From Coralloluteibacterium stylophorae (GTDB lineage: Bacteria > Pseudomonadota > Gammaproteobacteria > Xanthomonadales > Xanthomonadaceae): a stretch of DNA of 64,000 bases. Position numbers and translations under genes: made by a program. The stretch lies in NCBI RefSeq assembly GCF_018122625.2, contig NZ_JAGQFT020000001.1:186001-250000 (forward strand), read 5' to 3'. Positions within the stretch are counted from its first letter, which is position 1. Each line of letters begins with the position of its first letter. The notes below the pieces were generated by a model, which saw only the letters and a program-made list of their open reading frames with translations, did not search any database and was not told the origin of the DNA. Shown piece after piece: positions 1 to 7,731 of this stretch.

Positions 1-33
1 GCTGAATGCCCGCTCGGTGCGGCGTCCGCACCC

Positions 34-882
34 TCAGTCGCCGCGCTCGAGCACCAGCAGCGGATCGACGCGCACGTCGAACCAGTTCATGCCCCAGTGC
101 AGGTGCGGCCCGGTCGCGCGCCCGGTGGCACCGACCGCGGCGAATGCCTGGCCCTGTTCGACCCGGTCGCCGACCTGCACGTCGATGCGCGAGAGGTGCA
201 GGAAATTGGAACTGACGCCGAAGCCGTGGTCGATGACGACCGTTCCGCCGGTGAGGTAGAGGTCGGGCTCGGCGAAGGTCACCGTGCCCGCGGCAGGTGC
301 CTTGACCGGCGTTCCGGTCGGCACCGCGATGTCCATGCCGGAATGACCGGACGGGGCGGCCTGGCCGTTGTAGACGCGGCCGCTGCCGAAGCGCCCGCTG
401 ATGCGGCCCTCGACCGGCCAGACGAACTGCCGGGCGAAATCGGTGCGGTCGTCGTCGCGCTCGCGCGCCGCGGTGACGCGCGCCTGCTCGCGCTGGATCC
501 TGGCCGCGATCTCCGGCGGCGGCGACACGGTCTTCGGCGGCACGCCGTCGACCCGCTCGACCGGCCAGTCGCGCGCAGCCACCCTGATGCGCTCGGTGAC
601 CGGCGCACCTTCCGGCGGGACGACGGTGACCTCGACCGGCCCCGCCTCGTTGCGGCCCAGCCCGAACACCACGGTGCCCCAGCCGCTGACCCGCAGAGAA
701 CGCGCTCCGTAGCGGACCTCGCTGCCGGGAGGCACGCGGCCGAACACCAGCGCGCCCTGGGACGCCTCCGCCGGGAATACGATCCGCCCGGCGTCCGCCG
801 CGTCGTCGTCCTGTCGCGCGAGGACGGCGGACGCGGCCAGCGCCAGCAGCAGTGCCGGCAGCGGCCGGCGCCAGCGCCTCAA
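34..882 (-). CDS. M23 family peptidoglycan endopeptidase, exported
   Basis: Zinc metallopeptidase of the LytM/M23 family, expected to cut peptidoglycan cross-links in the periplasm. The protein has 282 residues. It starts with a signal peptide (basic LRRWRR, then a Leu/Ala core ending at AVLA), has a poorly conserved middle, and carries the catalytic domain at the C terminus, with the motif GHSGMDIAVP (His and Asp zinc ligands) and the HLH of GPHLHWGM. I chose the TTG at 882-880 because it overlaps the pyrC stop as TTGA and has GGAG eight bases upstream. A longer reading frame would run into pyrC and spoil the signal peptide. It is the last gene of a yidD-pyrC-peptidase unit. The family call is firm; the exact substrate is not known. 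Confidence 0.85.
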   Translation of the reverse strand: MRRWRRPLPALLLALAASAVLARQDDDAADAGRIVFPAEASQGALVFGRVPPGSEVRYGARSLRVSGWGTVVFGLGRNEAGPVEVTVVPPEGAPVTERIRVAARDWPVERVDGVPPKTVSPPPEIAARIQREQARVTAARERDDDRTDFARQFVWPVEGRISGRFGSGRVYNGQAAPSGHSGMDIAVPTGTPVKAPAAGTVTFAEPDLYLTGGTVVIDHGFGVSSNFLHLSRIDVQVGDRVEQGQAFAAVGATGRATGPHLHWGMNWFDVRVDPLLVLERGD

Positions 883-2210
883 CGTGCGAACTCCAGCCGG
901 CGTCCGGCGGGCTCGCCCAGGAGCCTGCTGCCGTCCCACACCTGCTCGCCGTTGACGAAGGTCGCCGCCACCTGCGACCGGAAGGTGGTCCCCTCGAACG
1001 GCGACCAGCCGCACTTCGACAGCACGTCCTCACGGCGCACGGTGAACGGCGCGTCGGCATCGACCAGGACCAGGTCGGCCCAGTAGCCCTCGCGCAGGAA
1101 GCCGCGCTCGGCGACGTCGAAGAGCAGGGCGGGCGCGTGCGCGAACTTCTGCACCACGCGGGCGATGTCGAACCGACCCGCATGCACGTGCTCGAGCGCG
1201 GAGACCAGCGCGTACTGCACCAGCGGCAGGCCCGACGGCGCCTTCGTGTAGGGGTTCTGCTTCTCCTCCCAGGTGTGCGGCGCATGGTCGGTCGCCAGGA
1301 CGTCGATGACGTCGTCGGCGACCGCGCGGATCAGCGCGTCGCGGTCGGAGGCATCCTTGATCGCCGGGTTGCACTTGATCAGGTGGCCCAGGCGCGCGTA
1401 GTCGGCGCGGGCAAAGTGCAGGAAGTGCACGCAGGTCTCGGCGGTGATGCGCTTGCCCTGGATCGGGCCGGCATCGAAGAAGCGCAGCTCGTCGGCGGTG
1501 GAGATGTGCAGCACGTGCAGGCGCGTGCCGTGCTTCCTGGCCAGGCCCACCGCCAGCTCGGTCGACTTCAGGCAGGCCTCGCGCGAGCGGATGTCGGGAT
1601 GGCACTCGGCCGGGATGTCCTCGCCGTAGCGCGCAACGTACTCGCGCTGCAGGGCGTCGATCGTCGGCGTGTCCTCGCAGTGGGTGATGATCGGCGTCGG
1701 CGCGTGGCGGAAGATCCCGCCGAGCACCTCCGGATCGTCGACCAGCATGTTGCCGGTCGAGGCGCCCATGAACACCTTGATGCCCGGCGCCGTCTTCGGG
1801 TCGAGCGTGCGCACGGCCTCGAGGTTGTCGTTGCTGGCGCCGAGGTAGAAGCCGTAGTTGCCCCAGGCGCGGCCGGCGGCCATGGCGTACTTGTCGGCCA
1901 GTGCCTGCGCGTCGAGCGTGGGCGGCCGCGTGTTCGGCATGTCCATGAAACTGGTCAGTCCGCCGGCCACGGCCGCGGCCGATTCGCTGGCGACGTCGCC
2001 CTTGGCCGTCAGGCCCGGCTCGCGGAAGTGCACCTGGTCGTCGATCATGCCGGGCAGCAGCCATCTGCCGGCGGCGTCGGTGACACTCTCGCCGTCGCGC
2101 GGCGTGAGTCCGCTGCCGATCGCGTCGATCCGTCCGTTGCGGATGCGGAGGTCGCCGTCGAAGGTGCGGCCTTCGTTGACGATGCGGGCGTTGACGATCA
2201 GTCGGTTCAT
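879..2210 (-). CDS. pyrC: dihydroorotase (class I)
   Basis: Zinc amidohydrolase that closes N-carbamoyl-aspartate to dihydroorotate in pyrimidine synthesis. The 443 residues match class I dihydroorotases in length. The HxH-type metal motif is in DQVHFREPG, the Lys that is carbamylated in this family lies in GIKVFMG, metal-ligand histidines occur in IITHCED and VLHIST, and the catalytic Asp is in the ATDHAPH motif. It starts with ATG 30 bp after yidD and its stop overlaps the start of the M23 peptidase gene. The remote paralogues allantoinase and hydantoinase are less likely given the intact DQVHFREP and ATDHAPHT motifs. Confidence 0.93.
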   Translation of the reverse strand: MNRLIVNARIVNEGRTFDGDLRIRNGRIDAIGSGLTPRDGESVTDAAGRWLLPGMIDDQVHFREPGLTAKGDVASESAAAVAGGLTSFMDMPNTRPPTLDAQALADKYAMAAGRAWGNYGFYLGASNDNLEAVRTLDPKTAPGIKVFMGASTGNMLVDDPEVLGGIFRHAPTPIITHCEDTPTIDALQREYVARYGEDIPAECHPDIRSREACLKSTELAVGLARKHGTRLHVLHISTADELRFFDAGPIQGKRITAETCVHFLHFARADYARLGHLIKCNPAIKDASDRDALIRAVADDVIDVLATDHAPHTWEEKQNPYTKAPSGLPLVQYALVSALEHVHAGRFDIARVVQKFAHAPALLFDVAERGFLREGYWADLVLVDADAPFTVRREDVLSKCGWSPFEGTTFRSQVAATFVNGEQVWDGSRLLGEPAGRRLEFAR

Positions 2211-2240
2211 CGGGGTCCTCGTCCGTGGGCGGCGCCGGTG

Positions 2241-2489
2241 TCAGGCGTCGCGGTGGTCGCAGGCGGGTCCGGGCCCGCTGCCGGGCACCGGATCGTAGCC
2301 GCCGGGGTGGAAGGGATGGCAGCGGGCCAGGCGCGTTGCCGCCAGCATGACGCCGCGCATGGCACCGTGCCGCTCGATGGCTTCGCGGGCGTAGTCGGAG
2401 CAGCTCGGATGGAAACGGCAGCGCGGGCCGAGCAGCGGACTGATCAGCAGCTTGTAGCCGCGAAGCAATGCGATGAGGAGGAGCTTCAC
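2241..2489 (-). CDS. yidD: membrane protein insertion efficiency factor YidD
   Basis: Small (82 aa) inner-face membrane-associated protein that assists YidC/Sec-dependent insertion. An N-terminal amphipathic/hydrophobic stretch ([16 protein letters not shown]) is followed by the family signature with the cysteines of [11 protein letters not shown], and then by RHG and [17 protein letters not shown]. These are diagnostic of YidD (DUF37). In many bacteria yidD sits between rnpA and yidC. Here it heads a unit with pyrC, so the chromosomal context differs from the enterobacterial arrangement. The C terminus (ACDHRDA) is not conserved. Confidence 0.92.
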   Translation of the reverse strand: MKLLLIALLRGYKLLISPLLGPRCRFHPSCSDYAREAIERHGAMRGVMLAATRLARCHPFHPGGYDPVPGSGPGPACDHRDA

Positions 2490-2529
2490 CGGACGGGTGG
2501 CTGCGTGGGTCGCGGGGCCTGCCGAGCTG

Positions 2530-2558
2530 TTGCCGCAGGCAAGCCGCTAGGCTATAAC
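2530..2558 (+). promoter_or_regulatory. putative sigma-70 promoter of dksA
   Basis: TTGCCG (2530-2535), a 17-base spacer and TATAAC (2553-2558) form a reasonable promoter in the 210-bp gap between the divergent yidD and dksA genes. Transcription would start near 2565 and give a 5' leader of about 135 bases. The -10 has five of six consensus bases and the -35 only three. Inference from sequence only. Confidence 0.45.
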
Positions 2559-2699
2559 ACGCGGCCGCTGCGCCTCAAGGCGACACGCGGCGTACGGCCG
2601 GATGCAGGGATTGATGTGGCGCGGGCGAGCCACCATACCGGGCGACGCACACCCGATCCGGGCCGGAGCGCCCACCTCATCTTTTCGAAGGATGCCCCC

Positions 2700-3506
2700 G
2701 TGGCCGTCAAGAAGAGTGCCAAGAAGCCCGCAAGCCCAGCCGCGACCAGGACCGTGAAGACGACGGCGGCCAAGGCGCCCGCCAAGGCCGCCGCCAGCGG
2801 CGCAACGGCGAAGGCGGCGCCGAAAAAGCAGGTCGCCGCCAAGGCCACAGCGCCAGCCGGCAGGACCGCCGCCAAGGGCAGCGTCGCAAAAGCCCCCCCG
2901 AAGACATCAGTGAGCAAGTCCGCAGTGAGCAAGACCACAGCTACCAAGACGGCGAAGAAGGCCGCCGCCCCCACCTCCGCTCCGCAGGCCGCGGAGGGCC
3001 AGCGCACCGCCGCGCGTGGCGGCGCCCGTGCCCGCGCCTCGGCGCCCTCCGCGCAGCGCGACGTGACCATCAAGCCGGCCCCGGAAACGGGCAAGCGCGT
3101 GACGCTTCCGGCGGGCTACAAGCCGAAGGCCGGCGAGGAGTACATGAGCCCGATGCAGCTCGAGTACTTCCGCCAGCGCCTGCTGAAGTGGCGCGACGAC
3201 CTCGTCGAGGAGTCGAAGCAGACCATCGAGAATCTCAAGGACGAGGTCCGCGACGTCGGCGACGAGGCCGAGCGCGCCACCCGCGAGACCGAGAACTCGC
3301 TCGAGCTGCGCACCCGCGACCGCTACCGCAAGCTGATCAACAAGATCGACAGCACCCTGCGGCGCGTCGACGACGGCAGCTACGGCTACTGCGTCGACAC
3401 CGGCGAGGAGATCGGCCTGGAGCGTCTCGAGGCGCGCCTGACCGCGGAGCGCACCATCGACGCCCAGGAGCGCTGGGAGCACCTGCAGAAGCAGATGGGC
3501 GACTGA
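2700..3506 (+). CDS. dksA: DksA/TraR-family RNA polymerase-binding factor with Lys/Ala-rich N-terminal extension
   Basis: Secondary-channel RNA polymerase factor that works with ppGpp. The product has 268 residues, against about 151 in E. coli. The first ~125 residues are a Lys/Ala/Thr-rich low-complexity tail, as seen in xanthomonads, and the DksA core starts near the MQLEYFRQRLL region. At the coiled-coil tip the DxxDxA motif is DEAERA (188-193), with Glu for the second Asp. Of the four zinc cysteines only Cys231 remains; the others are Thr234, Thr252 and Ala255. The structure therefore cannot bind zinc as E. coli DksA does and resembles zinc-independent DksA2-type proteins. The start is GTG at 2700 with AAGGA upstream. 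The reading frame stays open far upstream, but that part lies antisense to pyrC. Confidence 0.88.
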   Translation: MAVKKSAKKPASPAATRTVKTTAAKAPAKAAASGATAKAAPKKQVAAKATAPAGRTAAKGSVAKAPPKTSVSKSAVSKTTATKTAKKAAAPTSAPQAAEGQRTAARGGARARASAPSAQRDVTIKPAPETGKRVTLPAGYKPKAGEEYMSPMQLEYFRQRLLKWRDDLVEESKQTIENLKDEVRDVGDEAERATRETENSLELRTRDRYRKLINKIDSTLRRVDDGSYGYCVDTGEEIGLERLEARLTAERTIDAQERWEHLQKQMGD

Positions 3507-3530
3507 GCGCTCCTCCCGGAGCGGCACCGA

Positions 3531-3562
3531 CGAAGAGGCCCCGCGGATGCGGGGCCTCTTCG
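3531..3562. terminator. bidirectional intrinsic terminator between dksA and pldA
   Basis: A perfect 14-bp stem (arms 3531-3544 and 3549-3562) with a GGAT loop lies 25 bp after the dksA stop and 27 bp before the pldA stop on the other strand. The arms end in CGAAGA/TCTTCG. The short T run (GTTTCC) after the stem is modest. Its place between convergent genes supports termination in both directions. Confidence 0.8.
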
Positions 3563-3588
3563 TTTCCACGGGCTCGCCGGCGGCGCGA

Positions 3589-4665
3589 TCAGTACCACTC
3601 CAGCAGGGACACGCCGGCGCCGATGTAGGTGGCCTTGTGGTTGTAGTCGATGAGGCTCTCGCCGTAGCCGTGGAAGACCTGCAGGTAGCCATGCAGCGAA
3701 CCGGCGATGGGATAGGTCCATTCCAGCTGCACCGCGCCGCGGGAGTCGTCGCCGCCGCGCAGGCTGTGGCGCAGCATCAGCGCCAGCTCCTGCTCGCCGA
3801 TCTGGCGCACGATCTGCAGGTCGCCCTGGCCGACGTAGTCGACGATGTCGGGATTGTTGTCGGACTCGTCGTCGGTCTCGCTGATCCGCGCCCACACCCG
3901 CGGCGTGATCGTCCAGTCGCCGCGCTCGAAGCCGGCCTGCAGGATCGCCCGGTTCCAGCTGCGGGAGTAGGGATCCGAGCGGCCGTTGGACTGGTGGTTC
4001 AGGCTGATGCCGAGCATCTGCCCGTGCCAGCCGAACAGGTTGTAGTTGGTGCGGAAGGCGAGGATCGCCTCGGGCTCGTAGTTGGTCTCGCGGAAAGGCC
4101 GCGATTCCTCGTTGTTGTAGACCTGCCAGCGCGAGCTCTGGGTGTAGCCGAGCCACAGGTCGCCGACATCGCCGAACACGCCCTGCCAGGCCTTGGTCTT
4201 GAAGCTGATCTGGAACTTCGCCTCGGTGGCATCCAGCGACTGCGGCTCGGTGATGGTGTTGTTGGGGTTCGGGCTCGAGGGCGCGGGATTGGTGTCCGAG
4301 GTCCAGAACACCGGCAGCACGTACACCGGCTTGTAGGCGCGGAAGTTGAAGATGCCCAGCTTGGATTCGGGCTCGAGCTCCCAGCGGGAGTCGAGGCGCG
4401 AGCCCTTGGCCGCCGCCTCCACCTCCTGGCGGGGGCGCACGGCGAAGATCGTGCTGCGGTCGATGGGCGGCGCCACCCGCGAGGTGCCGTCCTGCACGCG
4501 CGGGTCGGGACGTCCGAGCGCCTGGTCGTAGCAGGCCAGCCGCTCCGCGTCGCTCTCGACGGCGGTGCAGGCTTCCGGTGTCTCGGGATCGGTGACGGGC
4601 TGCTGAGAGAAGGCGGGCGTCGCGACGAGGAGCAACGCGCCGGCGATTGGGGTGAGTCGCGGCAT
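3589..4665 (-). CDS. pldA: outer-membrane phospholipase A (OMPLA)
   Basis: Calcium-dependent phospholipase A1/A2 beta-barrel of the outer membrane that removes misplaced phospholipids from the outer leaflet. The protein has 358 residues: a signal peptide (cut after ATPAFS), an extra N-terminal segment of about 80 residues containing two Cys, then the barrel. The catalytic triad reads His224, Ser226 and Asn238 within HQSNGRSDPYSRSWN, with the same spacing as E. coli His142/Ser144/Asn156. The barrel ends on an aromatic Tyr (LLEWY), typical for BAM recognition. I chose the ATG at 4665 because the signal peptide follows directly; an upstream in-frame start at 4758 would add 31 non-signal residues. 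It is separated from sufE by 163 bp and is probably transcribed alone. Confidence 0.93.
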   Translation of the reverse strand: MPRLTPIAGALLLVATPAFSQQPVTDPETPEACTAVESDAERLACYDQALGRPDPRVQDGTSRVAPPIDRSTIFAVRPRQEVEAAAKGSRLDSRWELEPESKLGIFNFRAYKPVYVLPVFWTSDTNPAPSSPNPNNTITEPQSLDATEAKFQISFKTKAWQGVFGDVGDLWLGYTQSSRWQVYNNEESRPFRETNYEPEAILAFRTNYNLFGWHGQMLGISLNHQSNGRSDPYSRSWNRAILQAGFERGDWTITPRVWARISETDDESDNNPDIVDYVGQGDLQIVRQIGEQELALMLRHSLRGGDDSRGAVQLEWTYPIAGSLHGYLQVFHGYGESLIDYNHKATYIGAGVSLLEWY

Positions 4666-4828
4666 GTACGGAATCCGAGGGGGACAGCGTTGCGAAAGTG
4701 TGACAGCGGAACGGGCGTGCTGCCGAGCGGCCCGATCAGTGGAGCTTGCCTGGCGCACGGGCCGTCGCCGGCGACGGCGCGTCGGGCAAGGGCGGACGCG
4801 CGCCCTCGGTCGGCAGCCGCGGCCCGGA

Positions 4829-5272
4829 TCAGGCGAGCTGCGCGCGCGCCGTGTCCTTGATGCGCGCCAGGATCGCCGCCAGGCCGTTGCTGCGGGTCGG
4901 CGACAGGTGCCGGGCCAACCCGATGTCGGCGACGAAGGTCGGCTCGGTGTCGACGATCTCCTGCGCCGGCCGCCCCGAGTACACGCGCAGGGCGAGATAG
5001 ATGAGGCCGGAGACGATCGCCGAGTCGCTGACGGCGCGGAACTCCAGCCGCCCGGCGTCGCCGTCGCTCAGGATCCACACCATCGACTGGCAGCCGTGCA
5101 GGCGGTGCGCCTCGTCGCGCGCGTCCTCGGGAAAGTCCGGCAGCTTGCGGCCCAGGTCGATCAGGTACTGGTAGCGCTCCGACCAGTCGCCGAAGAAGCC
5201 GAATTCCTCGGCGATCGTGCGCTGCGCCTCGGCGGCGGTGGCTTCGGTGGGGAAGTGCGTGGTGTCGTTCAT
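4829..5272 (-). CDS. sufE: SufE-family cysteine desulfuration protein
   Basis: Sulfur acceptor that takes persulfide sulfur from a cysteine desulfurase (SufS/CsdA type) for Fe-S cluster assembly in the cytoplasm. The 147 residues match the family. The active cysteine is Cys61 in the diagnostic GCQSMVW motif, preceded by the DLGRKLP and RLHG elements. The gene begins 4 bp after the cysS stop, so the two are co-transcribed, which links two users of cysteine. No sufBCDS genes are in the window, so it could serve SufS encoded elsewhere or act like CsdE. Confidence 0.9.
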   Translation of the reverse strand: MNDTTHFPTEATAAEAQRTIAEEFGFFGDWSERYQYLIDLGRKLPDFPEDARDEAHRLHGCQSMVWILSDGDAGRLEFRAVSDSAIVSGLIYLALRVYSGRPAQEIVDTEPTFVADIGLARHLSPTRSNGLAAILARIKDTARAQLA

Positions 5273-5276
5273 GCGG

Positions 5277-6650
5277 TCATCCTGCGCGGCGCCAGCGCAC
5301 GCCCTGCGGCGTGTCCTCGAGCAGCACGCCTTCGGCGGCGAGCTGCGCGCGGATGGCGTCGGCGGTGGCGAAGTCGCGCGACTTCTTGGCTTCGATGCGG
5401 CGGTCGATCAGGGCCTGGATGCGGGCGTCGTCGTCCCCGCCGCCGCGGGCGAACCACTGCTCCGGCTGCTGCTGGAGCAGGCCGAGCACGGCGCCGGAAG
5501 CGACCAGGGCGCGCGCCAGCGTACGCCGGACGTCCGCATCCTCCGCACGTCGCACGTCGCCGGCGATGCGCGCGATCTCGGCCAGCGCGGCCGGCGTGTT
5601 GAGGTCGTCGCAGAGGGCGGCCTCGACCACCTCCGGAAGATCGTCCGCGCCCGCGACCACCGCCTCGCCGACGTCGCGCAGGGTACCGTAGAGACGGTCG
5701 AGCGTCCTGACCGACTGCTCGATCAGGGCATCGGACCAGTCCAGCGGCTGCCGGTAGTGCGCCGAGAGCAGGGCGTAGCGCAGCGCCTCGGGCGGGTGGC
5801 GACGGACCAGGTCGTGGACACGCTCGATGTTGCCGAGCGACTTCGACATCTTGGCGCCGCCGAAGTTGAGCATGCCGTTGTGCAGCCAGACCCGTGCGAA
5901 GGGTGCGCCGCCGTGGGCGCAGGTGCTCTGGGCGATCTCGTTCTCGTGGTGTGGGAACTGCAGGTCGATGCCGCCGGCGTGGATGTCGATGGTCTCGCCG
6001 AGGTGGGCCGCGGCCATCGCCGAGCATTCGATGTGCCAGCCGGGTCGACCGCGCCCCCAGGGCGAGTCCCAGCCGGGCAGGTCGTCGCTGGACGGCTTCC
6101 ACAGCACGAAGTCGCCCGGATCGCGCTTGTACGGCGCGACGTCCACGCGCGCGCCGGCCAGCATCTCCTCGGGATCGCGGCGGGAGAGGGCGCCGTAGTC
6201 GGCATAGCTGCCCACCGAGAACAGCACGTGCCCCTCGGCCGCGTAGGCGTTGCCGCTGGCGATCAGGCGCTCGATCATCGCGACGATCGCGGCGATATGC
6301 GCGGTGGCGTGCGGCTCGATGTCCGGCGGCGCCACGCCGAGGGCGGCCATGTCCTCGCGGTAGGCCGCGGCGAAACGGTCGGTGATGGCGGCGATCGGCA
6401 CGCCCTGCTCGCTCGCGGCGGCGTTGATCTTGTCGTCGACGTCGGTGATGTTGCGGGCGTAGGCGAGGCCGCCGTAGTGCCGGCGCAGGAGGTCGGCCAG
6501 GACGCCGAAGACCACCGGGCCGCGCGCGTTGCCGATGTGCACGTAGTTGTAGACGGTGGGTCCGCAGACGTACATGGTCACCCGCGCCGGATCGGCGGGC
6601 GCGAACGCCTCGAGGCGCCGGGTCAGGGTGTTGTGGAGTCGCAGCTGCAT
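5277..6650 (-). CDS. cysS: cysteinyl-tRNA synthetase
   Basis: Class I aminoacyl-tRNA synthetase that charges tRNA-Cys. The protein has 457 residues. The HIGH-type signature is HIGNARG near residue 35, after the zinc-binding Cys of [10 protein letters not shown]. The KMSKS loop is KMSKSLGN, and additional zinc ligands occur in WHIECSAM and HHENE. The C-terminal anticodon-binding region ends in [14 protein letters not shown]. The annotated ATG (6650) starts the usual MQLRLHNT beginning; the frame is open 16 codons further up without conserved sequence. It forms an operon with sufE and is divergent from the glycine-zipper gene at 6815. Confidence 0.95.
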   Translation of the reverse strand: MQLRLHNTLTRRLEAFAPADPARVTMYVCGPTVYNYVHIGNARGPVVFGVLADLLRRHYGGLAYARNITDVDDKINAAASEQGVPIAAITDRFAAAYREDMAALGVAPPDIEPHATAHIAAIVAMIERLIASGNAYAAEGHVLFSVGSYADYGALSRRDPEEMLAGARVDVAPYKRDPGDFVLWKPSSDDLPGWDSPWGRGRPGWHIECSAMAAAHLGETIDIHAGGIDLQFPHHENEIAQSTCAHGGAPFARVWLHNGMLNFGGAKMSKSLGNIERVHDLVRRHPPEALRYALLSAHYRQPLDWSDALIEQSVRTLDRLYGTLRDVGEAVVAGADDLPEVVEAALCDDLNTPAALAEIARIAGDVRRAEDADVRRTLARALVASGAVLGLLQQQPEQWFARGGGDDDARIQALIDRRIEAKKSRDFATADAIRAQLAAEGVLLEDTPQGVRWRRAG

Positions 6651-6814
6651 TGGCGGGGCGGACGACGCATGAACGGCTGGCCAGTCTAGCAACCGCACAG
6701 CCGGGGTTTAACGAAATCTAAAGCACGTATTCAGCCGCCCGATGCTGCAATCGCCCTTCGACGCGATGCGCCCCCCGACCGATGCGCCGCGCTGCCGACT
6801 CCGGGAGAGTTCCG

Positions 6815-7417
6815 ATGTCCGTCCCTGTTTCCCTCGTGACCAGCCTGACCCTCGCCGGCGCCATCCTCGCCGGCACCGCGGCCGCGCAGACCTCGCCGCT
6901 CGCTCCGCCTCCGCCACCGTCCTATGCGCAGGACCTGGGCTACGACCAGCCGCAGGTCGAGAATGTCAACTACGGCTATGCCCAGGTGCTGCGGGTGAAT
7001 CCGGTCTACGAGGACGTGCGCTGGATGGAGCCGGAGCAGCGCTGCGAGGGCGAGCCCTACCAGCGGGTCGAGAACCGCAGCGGCGTCGCCGGCGCGGCGA
7101 TCGGTGCGCTGCTGGGCGCGGTGGCCGGGCGCCAGGTCGGCGACGGCCACGGTCGCGATGCCGCGACCATCGGCGGTGCCGTGGCCGGCGGCGTGATCGG
7201 GCGCAACATCGAGCGCGCGCAGACCGACGTGACCTACGACAGCGGCTGTCGCACGGTGAACGTCGAGCACAGCGAGCGCCGGATCACCGCCTACGACGTC
7301 GAGTACAGCTACAAGGGCGATGTCTACGGTTCGCGCCTGGGCTACGACCCGGGCCAGCGTCTGCGCGTGCGCACCACGGTCGCGCCGGCCGAGGACGACG
7401 GCGTCACCTCCTACTGA
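6815..7417 (+). CDS. glycine-zipper 2TM envelope protein (17-kDa surface antigen family)
   Basis: Exported envelope protein of 200 residues. A signal peptide ends at GTAAAQ, followed by a Pro-rich linker. The central part is a glycine zipper (GVAGAAIGALLGAVAGRQVG, continued by AATIGGAVAGGVIG), the hallmark of the Rick_17kDa_Anti / glycine-zipper-2TM family. A C-terminal beta-rich domain has two Cys (one in QRCEG before the zipper, one in SGCRTV after it) that could form a disulfide in the periplasm. The ATG at 6815 has a GGGAGAG ribosome site. It is a single gene, closed by the hairpin at 7444. There is no lipobox, so it is probably not a lipoprotein. The biochemical role of this family is poorly defined. 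Confidence 0.8.
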   Translation: MSVPVSLVTSLTLAGAILAGTAAAQTSPLAPPPPPSYAQDLGYDQPQVENVNYGYAQVLRVNPVYEDVRWMEPEQRCEGEPYQRVENRSGVAGAAIGALLGAVAGRQVGDGHGRDAATIGGAVAGGVIGRNIERAQTDVTYDSGCRTVNVEHSERRITAYDVEYSYKGDVYGSRLGYDPGQRLRVRTTVAPAEDDGVTSY

Positions 7418-7443
7418 GCGCCTGCATCGCGATGCGGGTCGCG

Positions 7444-7469
7444 ACGGGCCGGCAGCGATGCCGGCCCGT
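7444..7469 (+). terminator. intrinsic terminator after the glycine-zipper gene
   Basis: Perfect 10-bp stem (7444-7453 with 7460-7469) and a six-base AGCGAT loop, 26 bp after the stop codon. It is followed by TCTCGTT rather than a clean T run. It separates this gene from the arginine operon leader. Confidence 0.7.
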
Positions 7470-7484
7470 TCTCGTTCCGGATGC

Positions 7485-7513
7485 TTGCGCGGTGCAGCAG
7501 CCGCTGCCATGAT
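7485..7513 (+). promoter_or_regulatory. candidate promoter of the arginine operon
   Basis: TTGCGC (7485-7490), exactly 17 bases, then CATGAT (7508-7513). Three of six and four of six consensus positions match. Initiation would fall near 7519-7521, placing the ATG of the proposed leader peptide at 7523 almost at the 5' end, so the leader would be translated leaderless or nearly so. Weak by itself; its position relative to the attenuator makes it plausible. Confidence 0.35.
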
Positions 7514-7522
7514 GCGCCGCTC

Positions 7523-7627
7523 ATGACCCACCTCCACGCCGACGCCGACATCCTCACCTCCGCCCGCATGGCGGCGGGGATGACCTCGCGCGCGCGCCGA
7601 CCGTTCCCCCGCCAATCCGCTGGGTAG
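7523..7627 (+). CDS. proposed arginine-rich leader peptide of the arg operon
   Basis: A 34-codon frame from ATG 7523 to TAG 7625-7627, directly upstream of the attenuator hairpin before argF'. It has five Arg codons (7565, 7589, 7595, 7598, 7610). Three of them fall within four codons (Arg-Ala-Arg-Arg), followed by Pro-Phe-Pro-Arg. The last two sense codons plus the first base of the stop form the segment 7619-7625, which is identical to the 3' arm of the terminator. Such an arrangement is what ribosome-mediated attenuation requires. No Shine-Dalgarno sequence precedes 7523, which fits leaderless translation or argues against expression. An overlapping five-codon frame, MMRRS (7509-7526), ends as ATGA on this start. 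Inference; no homologue is known to me. Confidence 0.45.
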   Translation: MTHLHADADILTSARMAAGMTSRARRPFPRQSAG

Positions 7628-7685
7628 ACGGCCGCACCCGTCGTTCTTGTTGCATGAGAAACCCAGCCGGCGCGCTGGGTTTTTT
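7619..7685 (+). promoter_or_regulatory. transcription attenuator with competing antiterminator, argF' leader
   Basis: Terminator form: arms 7660-7667 and 7674-7681, 8 bp, loop CGGCGC, followed by TTTTCGTTT; this is a canonical intrinsic terminator only 46 bp before the argF' start. Antiterminator form: the same 5' arm (7661-7667, ACCCAGC) can pair perfectly with 7619-7625 (GCTGGGT) at the end of the leader frame, with a nested hairpin at 7627-7642 (GACGG/CCGTC). A ribosome at the leader stop would mask 7619-7625 and allow termination; one stalled on the Arg codons at 7589-7600 would leave it free. The pairing is directly visible; the regulatory logic is inferred by analogy with trp/his attenuators. 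Confidence 0.55.
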
Positions 7686-7731
7686 CGTTTCTGGCCTCGC
7701 CCCGCCACCCACCAACCACGGACACCGCCGG

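Noticed and set aside
852-2699. N-terminal extension of the dksA frame over pyrC
   Set aside because: The frame is open but antisense to pyrC and yidD; the dksA start is the GTG at 2700 with a ribosome site.
7509-7526. MMRRS as the main arginine leader
   Set aside because: Only five codons, and it would end before the alternative pairing segment; it may lie upstream of the transcript start.
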